A DNA stretch of 64,000 nucleotides, taken from the NCBI GenBank assembly GCA_021848545.1, contig JAJZUL010000006.1, forward strand, positions 1 through 64,000, in the 5' to 3' direction. The notes under the pieces are model-generated. The model had not been told where the DNA came from. It ran no database searches and saw nothing but the letters and a program-made list of their open reading frames with translations. The number at the start of each line of letters is the position of its first letter. The stretch's first letter is position 1. The DNA is from Pseudomonadota bacterium (GTDB lineage Bacteria > Pseudomonadota > Alphaproteobacteria > Rhodospirillales > Magnetospirillaceae). Below are positions 22,600 to 30,288 of this stretch, piece after piece. Both the position numbers and the translations under genes were made by a program.

Positions 22600-24030
22600 T
22601 CACGACCGCGCCTGATCGCCGGATTTGTCGAAGAACATATTGATTGCCCGAACGATGGCGCTGTCCAGTTTGCGGCGATACGAGGGTTCGCACAGATGAT
22701 GCTCCTCGGTCGGATTGGACAGATATCCCATTTCGATCAGGACCGAGGGCACGTCCAACGCCTTCAGCACGGCGAAATCGGCGGACCGGTGGGTCCGCTG
22801 CAACAGCGGCACCGTCCGGCCCAACTGGTTGACGATATCCTGGGCGAAGGCGTCGGACTGGTTCATGGTCGCGCGCCGCGCCAGATCGATCAGGATATGG
22901 GCGACATCCGTGGATTGGTGGGTCAGATCGACGCCGGAAATCACGTCCGAGCGGTCCAGCCGGTCGGCCCGGTTCTCGCTGTTGGCGGCGGCCCGGGCCA
23001 CGGCGTCCGACGCATGATTGGACAGGGTATAGACCGACAGGCCGTGGATCGAGGGATCGTCGATTTCGTTGGCGTGCAGCGAAATGAACAAATCGGCGCC
23101 GTAATGGCGCGCCAGCGCCACCCGCTGGGATAGGGAGACGTAATAATCGCCGGTCCGGGTCATGCGCACCCGGTAACGGCCGGTGCGCAGCAACAGGCGC
23201 CGCAATTCCTTGGCCGCCGCCAGGGTAATCACCTTTTCATGAATACCGCCGATGCCGGTGGTGCCGGGATCGATACCGCCATGACCGGGATCGATGACCA
23301 CCATCGGCCGCAGATGGCGGGGCCGCGGGGTCGGGTGCGGCACCGGAACGGGCATGGCCGCCTGAAGCAACGGCGGCCGCGGTGGCGGTGGCGGTGGTGG
23401 CGGAACGGCGAGCGTGGCCGCCACCCGGGTCACCGCCATCGGACGCGGACGCGGCGGCGGTGGCATCGGCTCCGACAGAACCGGCCCGCCGCCCCGATGG
23501 GAAAGGAACGACGGACGGGCGGCGACCCGCGGCGACGACAGGACGATGGTCCCCGGTCCGCCCTCGCCCCCCACCCCCTCCATGCGGCCGTTTTCCGACC
23601 CCGCGCCGGCGGCGGTGAAGGTCTGCCGGCTCACATTTTCGAGATCGACGACGAAACGCCAGCCATCCCCTCCGCGGGGACTGAGCATGAATGCCTGGCG
23701 CACGATGGCCGGGCGGCGCAAATACAGCACTACGCGGCCATTGTCGCCGAAATGTCGGTAACCGAGCCTGGCGACCGATCCCACCGCGCGAGACAGGAAT
23801 GGCGGCGTTTCCCAGGCCAGGGGCGGCGTGTCGATCACCACCCGATCAGGGGCGGCCAGCAGCCGGGTCCGGAACAACATACTGTCGGACACGCCCAGCA
23901 CCACCCGCGTCACCCCCTCGGAATGGATGCCCACACGCAGGGCATCGACGACGGTGCGCGCCCGACCGGTCCCGGGAAGCAGGACCAGAACGGCAATCAA
24001 GAAGACAAAACTGACGATCCGTCGATACAT
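22600..24030 (-). CDS. amiC: N-acetylmuramoyl-L-alanine amidase (AmiC-type)
   Basis: 476-residue periplasmic zinc amidase that splits septal peptidoglycan. An N-terminal signal sequence (YRRIVSFVFLIAVLVLLPG) is followed by an AMIN domain (about 27-150). A proline-rich linker with runs of Pro comes next, then the Amidase_3 domain beginning VVIDPGHGGIDPG. The zinc/catalytic set is visible as the His in DPGHGG, the Glu in IHEKV, the His in SLHAN and the late Glu in LIEMGYLSN. The start at 24030 lacks a strong ribosome binding site; a GTG five codons upstream is an alternative. Confidence 0.93.
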   Translation of the reverse strand: MYRRIVSFVFLIAVLVLLPGTGRARTVVDALRVGIHSEGVTRVVLGVSDSMLFRTRLLAAPDRVVIDTPPLAWETPPFLSRAVGSVARLGYRHFGDNGRVVLYLRRPAIVRQAFMLSPRGGDGWRFVVDLENVSRQTFTAAGAGSENGRMEGVGGEGGPGTIVLSSPRVAARPSFLSHRGGGPVLSEPMPPPPRPRPMAVTRVAATLAVPPPPPPPPRPPLLQAAMPVPVPHPTPRPRHLRPMVVIDPGHGGIDPGTTGIGGIHEKVITLAAAKELRRLLLRTGRYRVRMTRTGDYYVSLSQRVALARHYGADLFISLHANEIDDPSIHGLSVYTLSNHASDAVARAAANSENRADRLDRSDVISGVDLTHQSTDVAHILIDLARRATMNQSDAFAQDIVNQLGRTVPLLQRTHRSADFAVLKALDVPSVLIEMGYLSNPTEEHHLCEPSYRRKLDSAIVRAINMFFDKSGDQARS

Positions 24031-24675
24031 GGCATTCGCAGTCACGACATGACGCCTATTGTCCCGCAACTTCAGCCGGGGCCGTACGCGACGATCCCGA
24101 ATAGCGCGCATGACCCTCAAGGCGATGCCACCACCATATACCGCCGCAAGCGCTTGAACATCAACCTGAAACCGATTGATTCCACAGACTCTTCCCCATT
24201 TCTTCGCGAACTCGGAGACGGCTTTGCATAAGATCGTTGTCGTTGCCCTCGCCCAAGCGTATTGTATTGCCCCAAGAGCTTGAGAAATGTGGATAGTCCG
24301 AATTAAGGGAAGGTCCGCTCTTCGGCGGCTCGGCTTGCGACGGATGGGGCGTCTTACACGTCCGCCCCGCGAATGAGCGTTGGCCCGGCAAATTGGCGGA
24401 ATTTCGCGGATTGTTGGCCTTGCGTGAATTTGTAACGCGTCGTGCCGACCCTCGGTGTTCCGCATCTCGGTTCTTCATCAGACCTTGTCGAAGCCTCGGA
24501 TTTTCTTGAAGCCCCGCCATGATTGCGACGATTCCGACCGCAACGGCCCAGACCGTACCGACACGGGAATCGCCCGCGGGCGTAGCCGGCTTCACCCCCC
24601 TTCCTTTCCGCCCCGGACAACGGCCGCCTTCGGGCGCGCGACCGTCGCGGGCGGCGTCACGGAGAAATCGGATTT
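24031..24675. other. Long divergent intergenic region (amiC / rne leader)
   Basis: 645 bp with no supported gene, separating amiC from rne. It must hold both promoters and probably a long rne 5' leader; in several bacteria the rne leader mediates autoregulation. A hairpin with arms GGGGCG and CGCCCC lies at 24346-24368. A 77-codon frame overlapping the rne start was judged spurious. Confidence 0.5.
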
Positions 24676-27381
24676 ATGGTAAAGCGTATGTTGATCGACG
24701 CCACGCATCCCGAAGAAACGCGGGTTGTCGTGATCAATGGAACCCGTCTTGAAGAACTGGATGTCGAAACAAGCACGAGAAAACAGCTTAAAGGCAACAT
24801 CTATCTCGCCAAAGTCGTTCGCGTAGAGCCGTCCCTGCAGGCCGCTTTTGTCGATTACGGCGGCAATCGTCATGGGTTCTTGGCTTTTGGCGAAATTCAC
24901 CCGGATTATTTCCAGATTCCGGTTGCCGATCGCCAGGCGTTGCTGGCGGCGCAAAACGCCGACCATTTCCGCGATTCCACTGAGAACGGCGATGGCACGG
25001 ACAATCACGACGGCGATGCGGCGGCCGAACCCGGAACCGGGGATGAGTCCGCCGAGACGGCGACCGAATCCAACGCGTCCGCGACCGGGTCCGGCGAAGA
25101 GGAGACTTCGGTCGCCGCCGGCGAAACCCTGCCGATTCCGGCCGAGCCCCATCCCGTCGAGCATGTGGGCGGCGACGACCCCACCGAACAGGAACTGGCG
25201 CGCCGCCGCGCCCGGCTGCTGCGCGACTACAAGATCCAGGAAGTGATCAAGCGCCGGCAGATCATGCTGGTGCAGGTGGTCAAGGAGGAGCGCGGCAACA
25301 AGGGCGCGGCGCTGACCACCTACCTGTCCCTGGCCGGCCGCTATTGCGTGCTGATGCCCAACACCGCCCGCGGTGGCGGCGTGTCGCGCAAGATCATCAA
25401 TGCCACCGACCGCAAGCGGCTGAAATCCATCGCCCAGGAGATGGACATTCCGGACGGCATGGCGGTCATCATCCGCACCGCCGGTTCGGAACGCTCGAAA
25501 CTGGAGATCAAGCGGGACTACGAATATCTGCTGCGCATGTGGGACACGGTCCGCGAACTGACCCTGAAATCCACCGCGCCGACCCTGGTCTACGAGGAAG
25601 CCAGCCTGATCAAGCGCTCGATCCGCGACCTGTATTCGCGCGACATCGACGAAGTGCTGGTGGATGGCGACGAGGGTTACCGGCTGGCCAAGGATTTCAT
25701 GCGCATGCTGACCCCCAGCCATGCCAAGAAGGTCCAGCCCTATCGCGACGCGGCCATGCCCATGTTCCACCGCTATCAGGTGGAAAGCCAACTCGACATC
25801 ATGCACAGCCCGGTGGTGCAATTGCGCTCGGGCGGCTACATCGTTCTCAGCCAGACCGAGGCGTTGGTGGCCATCGACGTCAATTCCGGACGCTCCACCC
25901 GCGAGCGTCATATCGAGGAAACGGCGCTGAAGACCAATCTGGAAGCGGCCGACGAGGTTGCCCGCCAATTGCGGCTGCGCGATCTGGCCGGGTTGGTGGT
26001 GATCGATTTCATCGACATGGAGGAAAGCCGCAACAATCACGCGGTGGAACGCCGGCTGAAAGAAGCGCTGAAATCCGATCGCGCCCGCATCCAGGTGGGC
26101 CGCATCAGCCCCTTCGGCCTGTTGGAATTGTCGCGCCAGCGCCTGCGTCCGTCGTTGCAGGAAACCATTTTCTCCCCCTGCCCCCATTGCGGCGGCACCG
26201 GCCTGATCCGGTCGGTGGAATCGGCGGCCGTGCATGTGCTGCGCGCCATCGAGGAGGAAGGCATCCGCCGCCGGTCGTCGGAAATCACGGTGACCGTGCC
26301 CAACGCGGTGGCGTTGTATATCCTCAACCAGAAGCGTCAGGCCCTGGCGGCCATCGAGGCCCGCTATCAATTCAGCGTGCTGCTGGATGGCGATGACAGC
26401 CTGATCACGCCGGCCTATCGCCTCGAACGTTTGAAGGGCGAGCCCCGGCCCGAAGAGGCGCGGCCGGCCCTGCCGGCGCCGGTCGCCGAGGTGGAGGAAC
26501 CGGAACAGGAGGAAGAGGAGGAGGAACACGAGGCCGCCGAAGGTGGCGATACCGGCGAGGGCGGCAGCGAGGGCAGCCGCCGCCGCCGCCGCCGCCGCCG
26601 CCGCAACCGCACCGACCAGCCCTCTCAACTGGACCTGGCCGCCGGCGCCGAGGATCAGGCGGAAGCGGAACCCGCAGGCGATGAAGAGGGCGAAGCCGAG
26701 AGCGACGGCGAGCCGCGAACTGCCGCCGAAGCGGGCGAGGATGACGAGGACCATCCCCGCAAGCGTCGTCGCGGTCGTCGCGGTGGACGCCGTCGGCGCC
26801 GTACCCGCGATGAACGGCCGCAGATGGCCGAAGGACCGGAAACACTCACGCCCGACGCCGTCGCCGACGTGTTCGAGGCCGCCGAAGCGGCCGAGGAAGC
26901 GGCTTTGGCCGCTCGCCGCGCCGCTCCCCCGGTTGTCGATGTCGAGGCGGAGATTGTGACGGTCGAGACGGACGAACGGATCGAGGCGACCGAAGAGGTC
27001 GCTTCGGCGGCGGAGGTCATTGCCGAAACGCCGGCAACGGAGACGGAGACGGAGACGGAGACCGGCGAGCCGGAAGCGCCGGTGGAAAAGCCCAAGCGCA
27101 AACGCGCCGCGCCGCGCAAGAAGGCTGAAAAGACCGAGGCTCCCACGGAAACCGCCGAGCCGGAGGAAAAGCCCAAGCGCAAGCGCGCCGCGCCACGCAA
27201 GAAGGCTGAAAAGACCGAGACCTCCACGGAAGAAGCGGTCACTGACGGCGCCGAAGCCTCGCCGCCGGTGACGGAGGAGCCCGAGCCCGCCCTGGTTGCC
27301 ACCGAGGAAGCCGCGGCGCCGGCCGAAAGCGAACCTTCGGGTCCGCCCCGGCGTGGCTGGTGGAATCGTCTGACGTCCTAA
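24676..27381 (+). CDS. rne: Ribonuclease E
   Basis: 901-residue endonuclease and degradosome scaffold. The N-terminal catalytic half has an S1 domain interrupted by a ~90-residue acidic insert (about 100-185), as in alphaproteobacterial homologs. The DNase-like active site lies in VAIDVNSGRST and VVIDFIDMEE. The zinc-link is CPHCGG from residue 502. The C-terminal half is low-complexity, Glu/Ala-rich with Arg clusters for RNA and protein contacts. A near-perfect internal duplication begins KPKRKRAAPRKK at about 805 and again at about 832. It starts at ATG with GGAGA upstream. Confidence 0.96.
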   Translation: MVKRMLIDATHPEETRVVVINGTRLEELDVETSTRKQLKGNIYLAKVVRVEPSLQAAFVDYGGNRHGFLAFGEIHPDYFQIPVADRQALLAAQNADHFRDSTENGDGTDNHDGDAAAEPGTGDESAETATESNASATGSGEEETSVAAGETLPIPAEPHPVEHVGGDDPTEQELARRRARLLRDYKIQEVIKRRQIMLVQVVKEERGNKGAALTTYLSLAGRYCVLMPNTARGGGVSRKIINATDRKRLKSIAQEMDIPDGMAVIIRTAGSERSKLEIKRDYEYLLRMWDTVRELTLKSTAPTLVYEEASLIKRSIRDLYSRDIDEVLVDGDEGYRLAKDFMRMLTPSHAKKVQPYRDAAMPMFHRYQVESQLDIMHSPVVQLRSGGYIVLSQTEALVAIDVNSGRSTRERHIEETALKTNLEAADEVARQLRLRDLAGLVVIDFIDMEESRNNHAVERRLKEALKSDRARIQVGRISPFGLLELSRQRLRPSLQETIFSPCPHCGGTGLIRSVESAAVHVLRAIEEEGIRRRSSEITVTVPNAVALYILNQKRQALAAIEARYQFSVLLDGDDSLITPAYRLERLKGEPRPEEARPALPAPVAEVEEPEQEEEEEEHEAAEGGDTGEGGSEGSRRRRRRRRRNRTDQPSQLDLAAGAEDQAEAEPAGDEEGEAESDGEPRTAAEAGEDDEDHPRKRRRGRRGGRRRRRTRDERPQMAEGPETLTPDAVADVFEAAEAAEEAALAARRAAPPVVDVEAEIVTVETDERIEATEEVASAAEVIAETPATETETETETGEPEAPVEKPKRKRAAPRKKAEKTEAPTETAEPEEKPKRKRAAPRKKAEKTETSTEEAVTDGAEASPPVTEEPEPALVATEEAAAPAESEPSGPPRRGWWNRLTS
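27088..27219 (+). repeat. In-frame duplication in the rne C-terminal region
   Basis: Bases 27088-27138 and 27169-27219 encode the same 17 residues (KPKRKRAAPRKKAEKTE), spaced 81 bp apart. The encoded lysine/arginine patch probably binds RNA. Confidence 0.8.
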
Positions 27382-27391
27382 AGCGCGATGG

Positions 27392-27425
27392 CATGAGATA
27401 GACGCGCCTTCGCGTCGATCTCATG
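27392..27425. terminator. Hairpin after rne
   Basis: CATGAGAT and ATCTCATG enclose, after one mismatch, the inner arms GACGCG and CGCGTC with a 4-base loop. It begins 10 bp after the rne stop. No T-run follows. Confidence 0.55.
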
Positions 27426-27462
27426 GCCGGACCACGCTCGACTTTACCGAATCAGAGCCGCG

Positions 27463-27497
27463 ACAGCCCGCCGATCCCACAAGGGTCGGCGGGCTGT
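27463..27497. terminator. Strong hairpin between convergent rne and narL-type gene
   Basis: A 15-bp stem with a single bulged T (27463-27478 against 27483-27497) closes a 4-base loop. It lies between converging genes, so it probably limits read-through in both directions. Confidence 0.55.
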
Positions 27498-27500
27498 GCG

Positions 27501-27578
27501 AATTTGTCGGATTAGCCGCCTGCGCGAGCTTGTCGGATTAGCCGCCTGCGCGAGCTTGTCGGATTAGCCGCCTGCGCG
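27501..27578. repeat. 26-bp tandem repeat, three copies, reaching into a gene end
   Basis: The unit AGCTTGTCGGATTAGCCGCC plus TGCGCG occurs at 27527-27552 and 27553-27578, and with two mismatches at 27501-27526. Read leftward, the last unit carries the final codons and the stop codon of the response regulator gene, so the gene's end has been copied downstream of itself. Confidence 0.9.
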
Positions 27579-28172
27579 GCTGGCGACAATCGCCGCCTGT
27601 GTCCGGTTTTCCACGCCCAGGGCGCGGAGGATCGCCGTCACATGCAGTTTGACGGTGATCTCGGCCAGATCGAGATCGCGCGCGATTTCCTTGTTGCTTT
27701 TGCCCTGACGCAGTTTCACCAGAACGTCGCGCTGACGCGGGGTCAGCGCGCCATTCCAGATGTCCGTCGCCGGCGACAGGTCCATCCACGGAGAAATGAC
27801 GGTTTCGCCGGCCAGAACCCGACAGATGCCGTCCACCATCGCCACGCCGGGGGAGCTTTTGCCGATGAACCCGCTGGCCCCGGCCGCCAGGACGCGACGG
27901 ACATCCGCCTCGCTTTCCGAAGCCGAGACCACGATCAGATGGAAGGCGGGCGCCACCTGTTTCATCGCCTCCAATCCGGCGACCCCCTCCATGCCCGGCA
28001 TGTCGAGATCAACCAGTCCCACCTCGAAGTCGGGATCGGCCTTAAGACGGGCCAACGCCTCGGGGAAATCCCCCACCTCGGCGATGATGGTGTCGGGGGC
28101 CACCGCCTGTTCCAGAACCAGACGAACGCCTTCCCGAAACAGAATATGGTCGTCGGCCAGAAGGATTTTCAT
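27564..28172 (-). CDS. NarL/FixJ-family response regulator
   Basis: 202 residues. The receiver domain has the acidic pair DD at 7-8, phospho-acceptor Asp55 (VGLVDLDMPG) and a conserved Lys in GFIGKSSP. The LuxR-type helix-turn-helix (about 140-200) shows LTPRQRDVLVKLRQGKSNKE and the ending GVENRTQAAI. No histidine kinase is adjacent. The gene lies just downstream of the sulfur-gene operon in the same direction but about 440 bp away, so a link is only positional. Confidence 0.9.
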   Translation of the reverse strand: MKILLADDHILFREGVRLVLEQAVAPDTIIAEVGDFPEALARLKADPDFEVGLVDLDMPGMEGVAGLEAMKQVAPAFHLIVVSASESEADVRRVLAAGASGFIGKSSPGVAMVDGICRVLAGETVISPWMDLSPATDIWNGALTPRQRDVLVKLRQGKSNKEIARDLDLAEITVKLHVTAILRALGVENRTQAAIVASRAGG

Positions 28173-28555
28173 CGCCCCCTCCCCTGCGGCCCAGAGCCGA
28201 TGTCATCCGGCTTTACATCAGTAAACCAGAGAGCGATTCGGACATCGAACCGACGCATTCATGCGTGGATCTGATGTCATCGCGCTCCCCGACCACCATG
28301 GAACTATACACAATCGACAAAAACAACCGGCGGATTACAAAGAGGATGGGGCGCACTCTGATACCGTCGCTCAGGCGCCGCGCGGGCTTGAACCTTATCC
28401 CGATGAGTCACCCTCATCGGGATTTGGTATGAACGGCGTACCGGACTTGCCCGATGCCCGGTTTCGCCCTCGTCACCCCGATCCCGAATTTCATCCTCTC
28501 ATAATGGGGGCGCAACTATCTCATACTGTTTCCGTTAAATTCCGATCTCCAACGC
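28173..28555. other. Intergenic region upstream of the NarL-type gene
   Basis: About 380 bp without a supported gene. It contains a perfect 11-bp inverted repeat, ATCCCGATGAG and CTCATCGGGAT, at 28397-28407 and 28413-28423. It also holds a short sequence, GATACCGTCGCTCAGGCGCC, that reappears with few changes near 40194. The regulator's promoter should lie near 28200-28320, which is relatively AT-rich. Confidence 0.45.
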
Positions 28556-28583
28556 AAAACGCGCCCCCCGATGGGAGGCGCGC
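28556..28583 (-). terminator. Terminator of the sat-qmo-hdr operon
   Basis: On the minus strand a GC-rich hairpin (GCGCCTCCC against GGGGGGCGC) with a short loop is followed by GTTTT. It begins about 30 bp after the hdrB stop codon. Confidence 0.75.
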
Positions 28584-28612
28584 TTCAATGAAACACCGAT
28601 GTGAAAACCGCC

Positions 28613-29527
28613 CTACTTGGCGCGGGCCTTCAAGACATCGGTGGGAATGAGGTGCTGATGGAGCGCCGCATCCTTGTTGGGGTCCATGCCGAAGGACAGA
28701 GCGAAAAGCTGGCTGTAGAACACCACCGGAATGTTGAAGTGGGTGCCGAACTTCTCGTTGATCATGCCCTGATACATTTCGACATTGGTCTGGCACAGCG
28801 GGCACGGCGTGGCGATGACGTCGGCGCCGTTATCGGCCGCTTCCTGAACGATGTCGCGGATCAGATGCAGGGTCTTGTCCGGGCTCATCACGCTGACCGA
28901 ACCGCCGCAGCAGCTGGTCTTCTTCTTGTACGGAACGGCGGTGGCGCCGGTGGCCGAAATGAAGTCGTCCAGAAAGTGCGGCTCGTCATAGGTTTCCCAA
29001 TTGCCGCCCCGCTCGGTCTTGGCGAAGGGCCGCACCGTCTGGCAACCGATATAGCCCGCGACCTTGATCCCGCCCAGCGGGTTCTTGACCTGGGCCTTCA
29101 CCGCGTCCATGCCCACATCCTTGGCGATCACTTCGCAGATGTGGCGAACCTTCATCGATCCGTCATAGGACTTGCCGACCGCGCCCAACGCCTCGTTGAC
29201 GTCGTTGCGGACATGCTCGTCGTTGATGATCTTCTCGTTGGTGTAGTGGCTGTTAAGGTAACACGCGGCGCAAGGCGTGACGAAATCCGTGGTTCCGTCC
29301 TCCTTGGCGTTGGCCAGGTTGCGCCCCGACAGGGCGGCGACCGGCACATGCCCGCCGGCGATGTGACCGACCGAGGCGCCACAGCAATTCCAGTCGCGGA
29401 CTTCCTTGAGTTCGACGCCGAGCTTGGGCATCACCGCCTTGAGGCTGGTGTCCAAATGAGCGCCGGACGCCTGGGAACTGCACCCCGGATAATAGGAAAT
29501 GATCTTGGTGCTGATTTTGGTGGTCAT
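28613..29527 (-). CDS. hdrB: HdrB-like subunit (CCG-domain, heterodisulfide-reductase family)
   Basis: 304 residues with two complete CCG cysteine motifs. The first is Cys16, Cys48-Cys49 and Cys86-x2-Cys89. The second is Cys162, Cys206-Cys207 and Cys242-x2-Cys245. In HdrB proteins these bind non-cubane [4Fe-4S] clusters used for disulfide or quinone-type two-electron chemistry. It is the last gene of the leftward sulfur operon, 143 bp after hdrC. With hdrC it occupies the place of qmoC and probably carries electrons between QmoAB and an unknown partner. No methanogenic pathway is implied. Confidence 0.88.
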   Translation of the reverse strand: MTTKISTKIISYYPGCSSQASGAHLDTSLKAVMPKLGVELKEVRDWNCCGASVGHIAGGHVPVAALSGRNLANAKEDGTTDFVTPCAACYLNSHYTNEKIINDEHVRNDVNEALGAVGKSYDGSMKVRHICEVIAKDVGMDAVKAQVKNPLGGIKVAGYIGCQTVRPFAKTERGGNWETYDEPHFLDDFISATGATAVPYKKKTSCCGGSVSVMSPDKTLHLIRDIVQEAADNGADVIATPCPLCQTNVEMYQGMINEKFGTHFNIPVVFYSQLFALSFGMDPNKDAALHQHLIPTDVLKARAK

Positions 29528-29670
29528 GGCAATCCTGCTCCTCCCTGGGCACCCCGCGTTTCACATCGCGGTCGGGATGCGCCAGATGATCCTGTCCCGG
29601 TAGGAGGGGAGCGGTCACCGGACAGGCCGTTTCCGCTCCCTCTTCTCCCTCACTCCAACGGGCTTTTGCC

Positions 29671-30285
29671 TTATTTGTTGTTGTTGCGCGCCTCGATCTC
29701 GGCCGCCTTGGCCAGGATCTTGTGCAACTCGCTGGTTTCCTTGACCTTGTGCGGCATGCCGATATGCATCCGCTTGGTGCGAACCATGCCCAGCGCGATC
29801 TTCATATTGGCCATGCCACGCTTGTACCCCTCGCTCATTCCGAAAGCGAAGTAGTACTTGGCCGTGACCAGACGCTCGTCGGTCCGTCCATATTTGGTGG
29901 CGGACCACCAGAACGCCTTGGCGAACAGGGCATTGTCGGAGTGGGTCGCTTCGGCATAGCCCTCGCGGACTGCCAACGTCGCCAGGTCATGCAGAATATA
30001 TGTGACCGGCACCTTGCGAGGACAACGGACCACGCAATTATAGCAGGACACGCAGTTCCACAAGGTGTTGGAGGTCAGCACCTTCTCCTTGAGGCCGGCG
30101 CGGATCATCATGAACAGCTTGCGCGGGCCGTAATCCATCTGAGTACCGATGGGGCAGCTTCCCGAACAGGTGCCGCACTGCATGCACAGCGCCATGCGGT
30201 CGCCGCCATCGACGTTCTCATAGACCCAACGGGCGAAGTTGAGATCGTACTTCTGCTTCGGGGTGGGGGAGGCAGCTTGGCTCAT
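29671..30285 (-). CDS. hdrC: HdrC-like iron-sulfur subunit
   Basis: 204-residue ferredoxin-like protein with two [4Fe-4S] motifs: CMQCGTCSGSCP at 34-45 and CVSCYNCVVRCP at 78-89. The following ~110 residues are helical and polar, with no membrane spans. This distinguishes it from QmoC, which fuses an HdrC-like part to a heme b membrane domain. It starts 3 bp after the qmoB stop codon, so coupling is likely. It probably wires HdrB to QmoB. Confidence 0.9.
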   Translation of the reverse strand: MSQAASPTPKQKYDLNFARWVYENVDGGDRMALCMQCGTCSGSCPIGTQMDYGPRKLFMMIRAGLKEKVLTSNTLWNCVSCYNCVVRCPRKVPVTYILHDLATLAVREGYAEATHSDNALFAKAFWWSATKYGRTDERLVTAKYYFAFGMSEGYKRGMANMKIALGMVRTKRMHIGMPHKVKETSELHKILAKAAEIEARNNNK

Positions 30286-30288
30286 GGA

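Noticed and set aside
24519-24752. 77-codon frame overlapping the rne start
   Set aside because: It runs into rne out of frame, has no clear ribosome binding site and shows low-complexity composition.
28613-30285. HdrB/HdrC as methanogen-type heterodisulfide reductase
   Set aside because: They are embedded with sat and qmoAB beside aprBA, and no methanogenesis genes are present. A sulfur-oxidation role is more consistent.
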